DNA of 64,000 nt from Amycolatopsis nivea (GTDB lineage Bacteria; Actinomycetota; Actinomycetes; Mycobacteriales; Pseudonocardiaceae), in assembly GCF_004522235.1 (NCBI RefSeq), contig NZ_SDLT01000021.1, positions 90,348 to 154,347 of the forward strand, written 5' to 3'. Of the stretch, positions 50,214 through 58,269 are shown piece after piece; position 1 is the first letter of the stretch, and each line of letters opens with the position of its first letter. The notes beneath the pieces are model-generated. The model saw only the letters and a list, made by a program, of their open reading frames with translations. It was not told the origin of the DNA and did no database searches. Both the position numbers and the translations under genes were made by a program.

Positions 50214-50695
50214 CGGTGCTGGTGTGGCTGCTCGTGGCGGCGGCCGCGATCGTGGTGCTCGGCGGGCTGTTCCTGGTCGCGACCGCGAACCGGCTCGACC
50301 GCCTGCACGTCCGGACCGACGCGGGCTGGGCCGCTCTGGAAGCCGCTCTCGCGCGCCGAGCCGTGGTGGCCCGAGCCGTCGCCGCAGTCCTGCACGACGG
50401 TGCTGAACTGCACGCTGCAGCCGCTCGCGCCGAAGCTGCCGCGCGGCCGGACCGCGAGGCCGCGGAGAACGAACTGACGCTGGTCCTGGCCCCGATCGAC
50501 CGGTCCCGGCTGCCGGTCGTGCTCGCCGAGGAACTGACCGACGCCGAACACCGGGTCGTCATCGCGCGCCGCGTGCACAACGACGCCGTGCGGGACACGC
50601 TGGCGCTGCGGCGGCGCCGGAAGGTGCGGTACTTCAAGCTCGCCGGGACCGCGCCGCTGCCGGAGTACTTCGAATTCGCCGAGCCGGACCTCTGA
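50210..50695 (+). CDS. LemA-like membrane protein
   Basis: 161 residues. One N-terminal helix (about 3 to 24, LVWLLVAAAAIVVLGGLFLVA) is followed by a soluble helical part opening NRLDRLHVRTDAGWAALEAALARRA, which resembles LemA and related envelope proteins. A conserved-looking end reads RRRRKVRYFKLAG. Function unknown. GTG start overlaps the pimA stop by 4 bases, so it belongs to the operon; the M. tuberculosis neighbour at this point (Rv2609c) is a different, larger protein. Confidence 0.72.
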   Translation: MTVLVWLLVAAAAIVVLGGLFLVATANRLDRLHVRTDAGWAALEAALARRAVVARAVAAVLHDGAELHAAAARAEAAARPDREAAENELTLVLAPIDRSRLPVVLAEELTDAEHRVVIARRVHNDAVRDTLALRRRRKVRYFKLAGTAPLPEYFEFAEPDL

Positions 50696-50710
50696 GGCAG
50701 ACTGAGGCGC

Positions 50711-51223
50711 ATGACGACCGAACCCGATGCCTGCGCCGTCGCACACGGCGAGGTCGAAGAACCGCCCGCCGAACGGACCCTGGTGGCTGTGTTCGCCTCG
50801 CCGGTGGCCCGGTACCTGCTGCGCTACGCGGCCGATCTGGGCTACCACGCCGTGCTGTTCGAGCCGGACGAGGCGCGGGCCAGCGATGCCCCGGAAGGCG
50901 TCGAAGTCCGCACCACCGCGCCGTCTCCGGGAGCGGACGCGGACGTCGTCGTGACCGACCACCACCGCCCGGAACTCGGGACGGTCCTGCAAGCCGCACT
51001 GGCGACGCCGACGCGGTGGGTGGGCGTGCTGGGCAACCCGCGGCATCCGGGACCGCACGTGGAAGCCCTGCGCGCGCTGGGCGTGGCGGAACCGGACATC
51101 GCGCGGGTCCACCGGCCGGTCGGGCTGAACATCGGCTCGCGCACCCCGGCGGAAATCGCGATCGCGACACTGGCCGGGTTGGTGGCGGACCGCAACGGGC
51201 GGCCGGGCGGGTTCGAGTTCTGA
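50711..51223 (+). CDS. XdhC family Rossmann-domain protein
   Basis: 170 residues corresponding to the C-terminal Rossmann domain of XdhC/CoxI proteins, here without the N-terminal domain. It starts with VAVFASPVARYLLRYAADLGYHAVLFEPDE and contains DVVVTDHHRPELG and WVGVLGNPRHPGPHVEALRALG. It ends in the family signature RVHRPVGLNIGSRTPAEIAIATLAGLVADR. XdhC proteins help insert the sulfurated molybdenum cofactor into xanthine dehydrogenase or CO dehydrogenase. No such enzyme is encoded in the window. Confidence 0.82.
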   Translation: MTTEPDACAVAHGEVEEPPAERTLVAVFASPVARYLLRYAADLGYHAVLFEPDEARASDAPEGVEVRTTAPSPGADADVVVTDHHRPELGTVLQAALATPTRWVGVLGNPRHPGPHVEALRALGVAEPDIARVHRPVGLNIGSRTPAEIAIATLAGLVADRNGRPGGFEF

Positions 51224-51242
51224 CCCGCGAGCGGCGATGCGC

Positions 51243-51335
51243 CCCAATGCGGCATTGGGTGCGTCCCACGCACCCAATGTGGCATTCGGTGCGTCACATG
51301 CACCCAATGTGGCATTGGGGCGCTTGCCTTGCGGC
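51243..51335. repeat. Three 30-bp palindromic repeats (REP-like)
   Basis: CCCAATGYGGCATT begins exactly 30 bp apart at 51243, 51273 and 51303. Each unit contains the palindrome CCCAATGC-G-GCATTGGG-like, and the joining words GGTGCGTC and CACGCACC are also mutually inverted, so several alternative hairpins can form. It sits between the stops of the convergent xdhC-like and EF-G2 genes. Copies may lie elsewhere in the genome (not testable here). Confidence 0.85.
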
Positions 51336-51389
51336 AGGTCGTGAGCGGCGGTGCCGGTTCTAACCGGCATCAACACGCACGAGACGCGC

Positions 51390-53501
51390 TCAGGTCGGCA
51401 CCGCCGCCCCCTGCGGCATCGGCTCGAAGCGGGCGTGCCGGCGAGTGAACGTCGCCGTTCCCGAGGTCAGCGAGCGCAGATCCACCGCGTACCGCAGCAG
51501 TTCCGCCGCGGGCACCTCGGCGTGCACGACGGTGTGCCCGCCCTCGCCGGATTCCGTGCCCAGCACGCGGCCGCGGCGGGAGGACAGGTCGCCCAGCACC
51601 GTGCCCAGGTGTTCGTCCGGCAGGCTCACCTCGACCGTGTCCAGCGGTTCCAGCAGCGAGATCCGGCTGGCCGCCGCCGCTTCCCGCAGGGCGAGCGCGC
51701 CTGCGGTCTGGAACGCCGCGTCCGACGAGTCGACGCTGTGCGCCTTCCCGTCGGTCAGCGTCACGCGCACGTCCACCACCGGATAGCCGTCCTGGACGCC
51801 GCGTTGCAGCTGTGCGCGCACGCCCTTCTCGACGCTCGGGATGAACTGGTGCGGCACCGCGCCGCCGACCACCTTGTCCACGAACTCGAATCCGCCGCCG
51901 CGCGGCAGCGGCTCGACCTCGATGTCGCACACCGCGAACTGCCCGTGCCCGCCGGACTGCTTCACGTGCCGTCCGTGGCCTCGCGCCGGTTTCGCGAACG
52001 TGGCGCGCAGGCTGATCCGCACCGGCTCGGTGCCGACGTCCGCGCCGCCCGCGCGCAGCCGCGACAGGACCACCTCCGCGTGCGCCTCGCCCATGCACCA
52101 CAGCACGAGCTGCCCGGTTTCCGCGTTCCGTTCCAGGCGCAGGGTCGGATCGCCCGCGACGAGCCGGGAAAGGTTGCGGGACAACGTGTCCTCGTCGCTG
52201 CGGGACTTCGCGACGACGGCGACCGGCAGCAGCGGTTCGGGCATCCGCCACGGTTTGATCAGCAGCGGATCGTCCGGCGACGACACCGTGTCGCCGGTTT
52301 CGGCGGACCCCACTTTGGTGAGCGCGCACAGATCGCCCGCGACGCAGAACGGCACCTCGCGCAGGTTCGCGCCGAGCGGCGAGTAGAGGTGGGCGACGCG
52401 TTCGTCGGCGTCGTGGTCCTCGTGGCCGCGTTCGGCGAGGCCGTGGCCGGAGACGTGCACCGGGTGCTCCGGCCGCAGCGTCCCGGAAAACACCCGGACG
52501 AGCGAAACCCGTCCCACGTACGAGTCGACCGCGGTGCGCACGACCTCGGCGGCGAGCGGCCCGTCCGGATCGGCGGACAGCGCGGCGTGCTCGGCGCCGT
52601 CGGGGCTGGTCACGCCGGGCGGGGTGTGCTCCAGCGGCGAGGGGAAGGCGCGCACGATGCCGTCGAGCACCTCGGCGAGCCCGATCCCGCTGGTCGCGCA
52701 CACCGGGATGACCGGGTGGAACGAACCTCGCGCGACGGCCGTCTCGAGGTCGGCGATCAGCACGTCCTCGGCGATCTCCTCGCCGCCGAGGTAGCGGTCC
52801 ATGAGGGTCTCGTCCTCGCTCTCGGCGATGATGCCCTCGATCAGCTCGTTGCGGGCTTCGGCGAACTCCTCGGCCACGGCCGGGTCCGGCTCGCCCACGC
52901 GCGGCGGGTAGCCGGCGGAATAGTCGTAGCGGCGCTGGGTGACGAGCCCGACCAGGCCGTCCGGCGCCGGAAGGTACAGCGGCAGCACGCCCGCGCCGAA
53001 GGCGGCTTGGCAGGCGGCGATCTCGGCGAGCGGGTCGGCGCGGTGGTGGTCGAGCCGGGACACGACGACGGCGCGCGGCATCCCCACCGACGCGCATTCC
53101 TCCCACACCGCGACGGTGGCGGCGTCCACGCCCTCGGCGGCGCAGACGACGAACAGCGCGGCGTCCGCGGCGCGCAGCCCGGCGCGCAGCTCGCCCACGA
53201 AATCGGCGTACCCCGGGGTGTCGATGAGGTTGATTTTGTGCCCGGCGTGCAGCACCGGGGCGACGGAAAGCCCGACCGAGCGCTGCTGGCGCACCGCGGC
53301 GGGGTCGTGGTCGCACACCGTGGTGCCCTCGACGACCGAACCGGCGCGCGGCACCGTGCCGGACGCGGCGAGCAGTGCCTCGGTGAGCGTGGTCTTCCCG
53401 GAACCGGAAGGCCCGACGAGGACGACGTTGCGCACCTTGGCGGGGTCGTCCACAGCGACGGCGGCCCCGGGGTCGGCACTCCTGTTCTGCTTGTCGGCCA
53501 T
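51390..53501 (-). CDS. fusA2: EF-G2-like translation GTPase
   Basis: 703 residues with EF-G domain order. G1 loop VGPSGSGKTTLTEALL (about 27), G3 DTPGYADFVGEL (about 92), and a changed G4: VVVSRLDHHRAD in place of NKxD (about 143). Domain II/III segments and the domain IV core GGHGQFAVCDIEVEPL (about 505) follow, with a C-terminal beta-alpha domain. This matches the actinobacterial EF-G-like group exemplified by mycobacterial EF-G2, which does not replace EF-G in translocation. TetM-type roles are less likely. The ATG at 53501 follows GAGGAGGCCG; the upstream frame is unsupported. Confidence 0.9.
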   Translation of the reverse strand: MADKQNRSADPGAAVAVDDPAKVRNVVLVGPSGSGKTTLTEALLAASGTVPRAGSVVEGTTVCDHDPAAVRQQRSVGLSVAPVLHAGHKINLIDTPGYADFVGELRAGLRAADAALFVVCAAEGVDAATVAVWEECASVGMPRAVVVSRLDHHRADPLAEIAACQAAFGAGVLPLYLPAPDGLVGLVTQRRYDYSAGYPPRVGEPDPAVAEEFAEARNELIEGIIAESEDETLMDRYLGGEEIAEDVLIADLETAVARGSFHPVIPVCATSGIGLAEVLDGIVRAFPSPLEHTPPGVTSPDGAEHAALSADPDGPLAAEVVRTAVDSYVGRVSLVRVFSGTLRPEHPVHVSGHGLAERGHEDHDADERVAHLYSPLGANLREVPFCVAGDLCALTKVGSAETGDTVSSPDDPLLIKPWRMPEPLLPVAVVAKSRSDEDTLSRNLSRLVAGDPTLRLERNAETGQLVLWCMGEAHAEVVLSRLRAGGADVGTEPVRISLRATFAKPARGHGRHVKQSGGHGQFAVCDIEVEPLPRGGGFEFVDKVVGGAVPHQFIPSVEKGVRAQLQRGVQDGYPVVDVRVTLTDGKAHSVDSSDAAFQTAGALALREAAAASRISLLEPLDTVEVSLPDEHLGTVLGDLSSRRGRVLGTESGEGGHTVVHAEVPAAELLRYAVDLRSLTSGTATFTRRHARFEPMPQGAAVPT

Positions 53502-53945
53502 GACGGCCTCCTCAGCGACGGCGGATGGAAGAACTGTGTCTCCGATCACACACCCGCGACCCGCCGGGAAGCAAGGCGAACGGCCCGGGACCAGCCGTTC
53601 GCTGACCGCGGGATGCGGGCGCGCCGGACCAGCCGAGTCCACTGTGGACAGCGGAAATCCCACTGTCTACAAAGGATTCACCGGCGCATTGCCGCCGGAT
53701 TCATCCGGAACGCCGGACTGCTGCCGGGGTGGGCGAGTGGCGATTCTTGGGCGGAACGCGGAATTCCCGGAAAGCGGGATCCGGAAATCGGGATCCATGC
53801 GCCGAAGTTGATAAATTAACGACCTTCGTCGGTTGTCCGGAGTGGGAAAAAACCCGACTCTTGGCGGGGTTCGATCCCATTCCACTTCCGAATCCGGCCC
53901 CCACCCCCGGGCCTGATCCGGCCTGTCCGGAGGAGAACACCGCCG
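53502..53945. other. Intergenic region with 14-bp tandem repeat and protease promoter
   Basis: Contains a near-perfect tandem repeat, GGAAAGCGGGATCC at 53769-53782 and GGAAATCGGGATCC at 53783-53796. An AT-rich element TTGATAAATTAAC near 53808-53820 is flanked by inverted CGAAG and CTTCG words and may be the protease promoter. No gene supported. Confidence 0.5.
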
Positions 53946-55538
53946 ATGAAATCGCGCCGACCGCTCGTGCTGCTCGCAGCCGGGGTGCTGGCCGGGGCCG
54001 TCACCACGGCCACCGCAGCACACGCGCAACCGCTCGAACCGCAGAGTCCGCAGGCCGCCGAAGCCATGGCGGCCACCGCCGCGCAGGCGCTGGTCGCCTC
54101 CCGGCCCGCCGCCCTGCACGCCGGCAAGGACGACGTTTTCCAGCAGCACAAGGTGATCTCGTCGGTCAACGGCCTGAAATACGTGCCGTACGACCGCTCG
54201 TACAAGGGTCTCCCGGTGATCGGCGGCGACTTCGTCGTGGCCACGAACTCGGCCGGAAAGGTGCTCGCCACCTCGGTCGCGCAGACCGCCGCGATCGACC
54301 TGCCCAGCACGTCGCCGAAACTGACCGCCAAGCAGGCCGAAGCGATCGCCCGCACCCAAGTGCCCACAGTGGACAGCGTGCAGCCGGCGACGCTCGCCAC
54401 TTATGCCTTGGGCAGCCCGAAACTCGCCTGGACGACCCGGGTGACCGGGCGGAACGCGGAAGGGCTGAGCAAGCTGGACGTCGTCGTCGACGCGATGACC
54501 GGAAAGGTCCTGCACACGCAGGAACACGTGGCGTACGGCGACGCGCAGGGCGTGTGGAACGGCCCGGAGCCGCTGCACCTCGACACGTCCTCGGACGGCG
54601 CGGGCGGATACTCGATGACCGACCCGAACATCGCGAACCTCAGCTGCCAGGACGCGGACACCCAGCAGACCTTCACCAAGTCGACGGACAGCTGGGGCAA
54701 CGGCGACGAGACCGACCGGGAAACCGGCTGCGCCGACGCGCTGTACGGCATCCAGCAGGAGAACAAGATGCTGTCGCAATGGCTGGGCCGCAACAGCTTC
54801 GACGGCAACGGCGGCGCCTGGCCGATCCGCGTCGGCCTCAACGAGCAGAACGCCTACTACGACGGCACCCAGGTCCAGGTCGGGAACAACACCGCGGGCC
54901 AGTGGATCGGCTCGCTCGACGTGATCGGGCACGAGTTCGGCCACGGCATCGACGACCACACCCCGGGCAGCATGTCCGGCAGCGGCACCCAGGAATTCGT
55001 CGCGGACGTCTTCGGCGCCTCGTCGGAGTGGTTCGCGAACGAGCCCGCGCCGTACGCGGTCCCGGACTTCCTCGTCGGCAACCAGGTGAACCTCGTCGGC
55101 AGCGGGCCGATCCGCAACATGTACGACCCGTCCCAGCTCGGCCACGCGAACTGCTACGACAGCTCGATTCCCGGCACCGAGGTGCACGCCGCGGCCGGCC
55201 CCGGCAACCACTGGTTCTACCTCCTCGCCGAGGGGTCGAACCCGACCAACGGCCAGCCGACGAGCCCGACCTGCAACAACTCCACGGTCACCGGGCTCGG
55301 CGTGAAGACCGCGGTGCAGATCTTCTACAACGCGATGCTGCTCAAGACCAGCGGCAGTTCCTACCAGAGCTACCGCACCTGGACGCTGACCGCGGCGAAG
55401 AACCTGTTCCCCAACGGCTGCACCGAATTCAACTCGGTGAAGGCTGCGTGGGACGCGGTGAGCGTGTCCGCCCAGCCGGACGAACCGACGTGCGGCGCGG
55501 TCGGCGCGACCGGTTCGCGGGCCGTTTCCGCTCGATGA
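53946..55538 (+). CDS. Secreted M4 family (thermolysin-like) metallopeptidase
   Basis: 530 residues: signal peptide (about 1 to 27, LVLLAAGVLAGAVTTATAAHA), an FTP/PepSY propeptide (about 40 to 185) that acts as folding aid and inhibitor, then the thermolysin catalytic domain. The zinc site is VIGHEFGHGIDDHT (about 330, HExxH) with the third ligand Glu in TQEFVADVFGASSE (about 354). The His of GPGNHWFYLLAEG (about 420) stabilises the transition state. Extracellular protein degradation. ATG follows CCGGAGGAGAA with 10-base spacing. Confidence 0.92.
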   Translation: MKSRRPLVLLAAGVLAGAVTTATAAHAQPLEPQSPQAAEAMAATAAQALVASRPAALHAGKDDVFQQHKVISSVNGLKYVPYDRSYKGLPVIGGDFVVATNSAGKVLATSVAQTAAIDLPSTSPKLTAKQAEAIARTQVPTVDSVQPATLATYALGSPKLAWTTRVTGRNAEGLSKLDVVVDAMTGKVLHTQEHVAYGDAQGVWNGPEPLHLDTSSDGAGGYSMTDPNIANLSCQDADTQQTFTKSTDSWGNGDETDRETGCADALYGIQQENKMLSQWLGRNSFDGNGGAWPIRVGLNEQNAYYDGTQVQVGNNTAGQWIGSLDVIGHEFGHGIDDHTPGSMSGSGTQEFVADVFGASSEWFANEPAPYAVPDFLVGNQVNLVGSGPIRNMYDPSQLGHANCYDSSIPGTEVHAAAGPGNHWFYLLAEGSNPTNGQPTSPTCNNSTVTGLGVKTAVQIFYNAMLLKTSGSSYQSYRTWTLTAAKNLFPNGCTEFNSVKAAWDAVSVSAQPDEPTCGAVGATGSRAVSAR

Positions 55539-55559
55539 ACCGAAACTGATTTCCCCGCC

Positions 55560-55601
55560 GATCAGGCGCGGGAGACGAGCATTCGTCTCCCGCGCCTGAT
55601 C
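55560..55601. terminator. Strong bidirectional terminator
   Basis: Perfect 19-bp stem GATCAGGCGCGGGAGACGA / TCGTCTCCCGCGCCTGATC with a 4-base loop, followed by TATTTTC. It lies between the protease and the convergent azlCD genes. Confidence 0.92.
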
Positions 55602-55674
55602 GGTATTTTCCCGCCGGGTGATCGAGCGCGGAAAATTCCGCCGGGAATTCGCTGCGCAATTGTTCCGGGAACGG

Positions 55675-55995
55675 TTACGGCACCCCGGCGAGCCGGAGCA
55701 GCGCCGCCGTCGCCGCCGCCGCGATCACGACCGCCACGAACGGGGCCTTCCGCCACGCGAGCACCCCGCCCACCAGCACCCCGGCGGGCCGGGCGATTCC
55801 GGCGAATTCGGGCCCCTCGGTCAGTGCGCTGGTCGCGACCAGCGCGGCGAGCAGCACCACCGCCGACAGCGTCATCAGGCGTTCGGCCCTCGGGGACAAT
55901 CGCACTTTCGTGCGCAGCAGCGGCCCGGCGAGCCGGAACGCGAACGTCCCGGCCGCCAGCACGAGCGTCGCGATGATCAGTTCCGCGCCGTCCAT
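55675..55995 (-). CDS. azlD: AzlD family branched-chain amino acid exporter subunit
   Basis: 106 residues with four hydrophobic helices. AzlD-family positions include TFAFRLAGPLL near residue 17 and PRAERLMTLSAVVLLAALVATSAL near 36. A small partner of AzlC in LIV-E type exporters. Its ATG overlaps the AzlC stop by one base (TGATG), so the two are translated together. Confidence 0.88.
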   Translation of the reverse strand: MDGAELIIATLVLAAGTFAFRLAGPLLRTKVRLSPRAERLMTLSAVVLLAALVATSALTEGPEFAGIARPAGVLVGGVLAWRKAPFVAVVIAAAATAALLRLAGVP

Positions 55996-56690
55996 CAGTG
56001 CGCTCCTTCCAGGGACTTCGGCTCCTTCGCGGCGGCGCCCGCGACGACTCCGACCAGCGCCAGCAGCACCGGCAGGCCCGCCGGGAGCAGGGGAGTGGCC
56101 GCGAGTGCGACCACCACGCCGATCAGCACCGGCAGCCGCGACGCCCGGTCTTTCAGCGACGGCAGCACGAGCGCCAGCAGCACCGCCGGGAAGGCGGCGT
56201 CCAGGCCGAACGCGTCGGTGTCGCTGATCGCGGACCCGGCGAACGCGCCCACCACGACGCCGAGGTTCCAGCACACGAAGAGCCCGGCGCCGCACGCCCA
56301 GTACGCTGCCCGCCGCCGGGCCGCGTCGCGCTGGGCCAGCGCGAACGCCACCGATTCGTCGATCATCAGGTGGCTTCCGGCCAGTCGTCCGAGCAGCCCG
56401 CGCCCGAGCGCGTCGCCGACCGCGAAGCCGAACGGCACGTGCCGCGCGTTCACCAGCAGCCCGGCGGCCACCGCGGCGAGCGGATTGCCGCCCGAGGCGA
56501 CGATGCCGACGAACATGAACTGCGACGCGCCGGCGAAAACCAGCAGGGAGAGCAGCATCGGCGCCCACAGCGGGAAGCCGGAGCCCACCGCGATGGCGCC
56601 GTAGGACACGCCTACGAGGGTGTCGGCCAGGCACACGAGACCGATGTCGCGGGCGAGGCCGCGGTCGAGTGTTCGCCAAATCGAACGCAT
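55995..56690 (-). CDS. azlC: AzlC family branched-chain amino acid exporter subunit
   Basis: 231 residues, about six to seven helices. Family stretches: LVGVSYGAIAVGSGFPLWAPMLLSLLVFAGASQFMFVG (about 25 to 63), LLVNARHVPFGFAVG (about 78), and HLMIDESVAFALA (about 105). With AzlD it exports leucine, isoleucine, valine or analogues. Divergent from an XRE-cupin regulator with 70 bases between, the usual arrangement for control of this pair. Confidence 0.9.
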   Translation of the reverse strand: MRSIWRTLDRGLARDIGLVCLADTLVGVSYGAIAVGSGFPLWAPMLLSLLVFAGASQFMFVGIVASGGNPLAAVAAGLLVNARHVPFGFAVGDALGRGLLGRLAGSHLMIDESVAFALAQRDAARRRAAYWACGAGLFVCWNLGVVVGAFAGSAISDTDAFGLDAAFPAVLLALVLPSLKDRASRLPVLIGVVVALAATPLLPAGLPVLLALVGVVAGAAAKEPKSLEGAH

Positions 56691-56760
56691 AGTGGCCTAT
56701 ACTGAACACGTCGGGGCATGTTCGTCAAGGCGAACGAGAAGACTGATGGAGCGAACACAC
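56691..56760. promoter_or_regulatory. Divergent control region of azlCD and the XRE-cupin gene
   Basis: TATACT at 56698-56703 is a good -10 for the regulator. Two inverted pairs lie nearby: GAACA...TGTTC around a 10-base spacer (about 56704-56723) and GTTCG-TCAAGG-CGAAC (about 56720-56735). These are candidate operators for the XRE protein. Confidence 0.5.
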
Positions 56761-57324
56761 ATGCCGAACGAGAGCACGGGCGCGCCGCTGGAGATCATCG
56801 CGGCGTCCCTGCGCCGCGAGCGGGCCCGCGCCGGCCTCTCGCTGACCGAGGTCGCGCGCCGGGCCGGCCTGGCGAAATCCACGTTGTCCCAGCTGGAATC
56901 GGGCGCGGGCAACCCGAGCGTGGAGACGCTGTGGGCGCTCGGCGTCGCGCTGGACGTGCCGTTCTCCCGGCTGGTCGAACCGGAGAGGCAGGAGGTGAAG
57001 GTGATCCGCGCGGGCAAGGGCCCGACGGTGTTCGCCGAACACGCCGACTACGCGTGCACGCTGCTGTCCGCGTGCCCGTCCGCGGCTCGCCGGGACATCT
57101 ACCTGGTCAGCGCCGAGCCCGGCGTCCCGCGGCGATCGGACCCGCACATGCGCGGCGTGGTCGAGCACACCGTCCTGTGCGCCGGCCGCGCGCGGATCGG
57201 CATCATGGACGACCCGGTGGAGCTGCTGCCGGGCGACTACATCTGCTATCCGGGGGACGTGCCGCACATCTTCGAGGCACTGGAGCCGGGGACGTTCGGG
57301 GTGGAGATCTCCGAGTACAACTGA
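56761..57324 (+). CDS. XRE family regulator with cupin sensor domain
   Basis: 187 residues. N-terminal HTH at about 12 to 65 (IIAASLRRERARAGLSLTEVARRAGLAKSTLSQLESGAGNPSVETLW). C-terminal cupin at about 85 to 185 (RRSDPHMRGVVEHTVLCAGRARIG, then LLPGDYICYPGDVPHIFEAL), able to bind a small ligand or metal. Divergently transcribed from azlCD, so it probably senses branched-chain amino acids or analogues and controls export. ATG 56761 is used; a long open frame runs on past the gene in another phase and is not meaningful until the MaoC remnant. Confidence 0.9.
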   Translation: MPNESTGAPLEIIAASLRRERARAGLSLTEVARRAGLAKSTLSQLESGAGNPSVETLWALGVALDVPFSRLVEPERQEVKVIRAGKGPTVFAEHADYACTLLSACPSAARRDIYLVSAEPGVPRRSDPHMRGVVEHTVLCAGRARIGIMDDPVELLPGDYICYPGDVPHIFEALEPGTFGVEISEYN

Positions 57325-57355
57325 GCGCCCGCGCAGCTCAGGTTCAAAGCCGTAA

Positions 57356-57395
57356 GGGGAACCCTGACGGAATCAGATTCCCCCAGGGTCCCCCT
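57356..57395 (+). terminator. Terminator after the XRE-cupin gene
   Basis: Stem GGGGAACCCTG / CAGGGTCCCCC (one mismatch) with a 17-base spacer. The arms are nearly the same as those of the hairpin at 21542-21589. Confidence 0.7.
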
Positions 57396-57512
57396 CACGT
57401 ACCGCGGCGGGCACCCGCGCGAAGGCGACGAGATCGCGGCCCCATTGCCAAAGCGCGAGCCGTCCGATGCTGCGGGACTCGGCCGTATCGAGTCCTTCGA
57501 GGCCGCGCGACC

Positions 57513-57719
57513 AACGCGGTCGTCTACAGCGAATGCGCGCGGATCCGCGTTTACCCGGGCGAACTCACTGGGGTCGAATGCCGCTTCACGAACCCGGTTT
57601 TCCCCGGGACGACGCTGTCGGTCCACGCGGGCCGGACGCTTCCCGATGCCGTCGCCTTCGAGGTGCGCACGACGGACGGGACACCGGTTCTCGCGGACGG
57701 CGTTCTCGCGTTCTCGTGA
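57513..57719 (+). pseudogene. MaoC-like acyl dehydratase C-terminal remnant
   Basis: About 69 codons read NAVVYSECARIRVYPGELTG, then VECRFTNPVFPGTTLSVHAG, ending FEVRTTDGTPVLADGVLAF and a stop. This matches the last hot-dog strand set of MaoC/MFE2-type enoyl-CoA hydratases, including the RFTxPVFPG turn. The N-terminal two thirds, with the catalytic Asp/His region, is missing; upstream sequence is unrelated. A decayed gene fragment rather than a functional protein. Confidence 0.7.
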
Positions 57720-57790
57720 ATGGCACCTGTACACCGGCGTCCGGATAGCGCAGAGTCCCTGTCGGACGAAACCATCGGCCAGGAGGTGTG

Positions 57791-58267
57791 ATGACCGGCG
57801 AGGAAATCGTGCTAGGTCCCCTGCCCAAGGGGATCACGCCCGCCCGCGAGGGCATGCGGAACAAAGTGTGGAACGTGCTCGGCCACACCTACTCGATGAA
57901 GGCGGCCAGCGAGTCGAGCTTCGCGTTCGAGACCCTCGATCCGCCCGGCACCGGGGTGCCGCCGCACGTCCATCCGACGCAGGACGAGCACATCTACATC
58001 CTGGAGGGCGTCTTCACGCTCTACCTCGACGGCCAGTGGGAGACCGCCGGCCCCGGCGACACCGTGCGGATGCCGAAGGGGCTCCCGCACGCCTATTACA
58101 ACCGCAGCGAGGGCATGACCCGGGGGCTGTTCTGGGTGAGCCCGGCCGGGAAGCTCGCGACGCTGTTCGACAAGCTGCACAACCTGACCGACCCGGCCGA
58201 GGTGGTCCGGGTGTCGGCGCTGCACGACGTCGACTTCCTGCCGCCCGGTTCGGTGGAGGGCGCCTGA
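57791..58267 (+). CDS. Cupin domain protein
   Basis: 158 residues, single double-stranded beta-helix domain. Motif 1 is PPGTGVPPHVHPTQDEHIYILEGVFTLYLDG (about 53 to 82) with the His-His-Glu metal set, and motif 2 is PGDTVRMPKGLPHAYYNRSE (about 90) with a further His. Could be a metal-dependent dioxygenase, isomerase or small-molecule binder; family alone does not decide. AGGAGG sits 4 bases before the ATG. Convergent with, and three bases from, a PhzS-like monooxygenase, but not co-transcribed. Confidence 0.85.
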   Translation: MTGEEIVLGPLPKGITPAREGMRNKVWNVLGHTYSMKAASESSFAFETLDPPGTGVPPHVHPTQDEHIYILEGVFTLYLDGQWETAGPGDTVRMPKGLPHAYYNRSEGMTRGLFWVSPAGKLATLFDKLHNLTDPAEVVRVSALHDVDFLPPGSVEGA

Positions 58268-58269
58268 CC

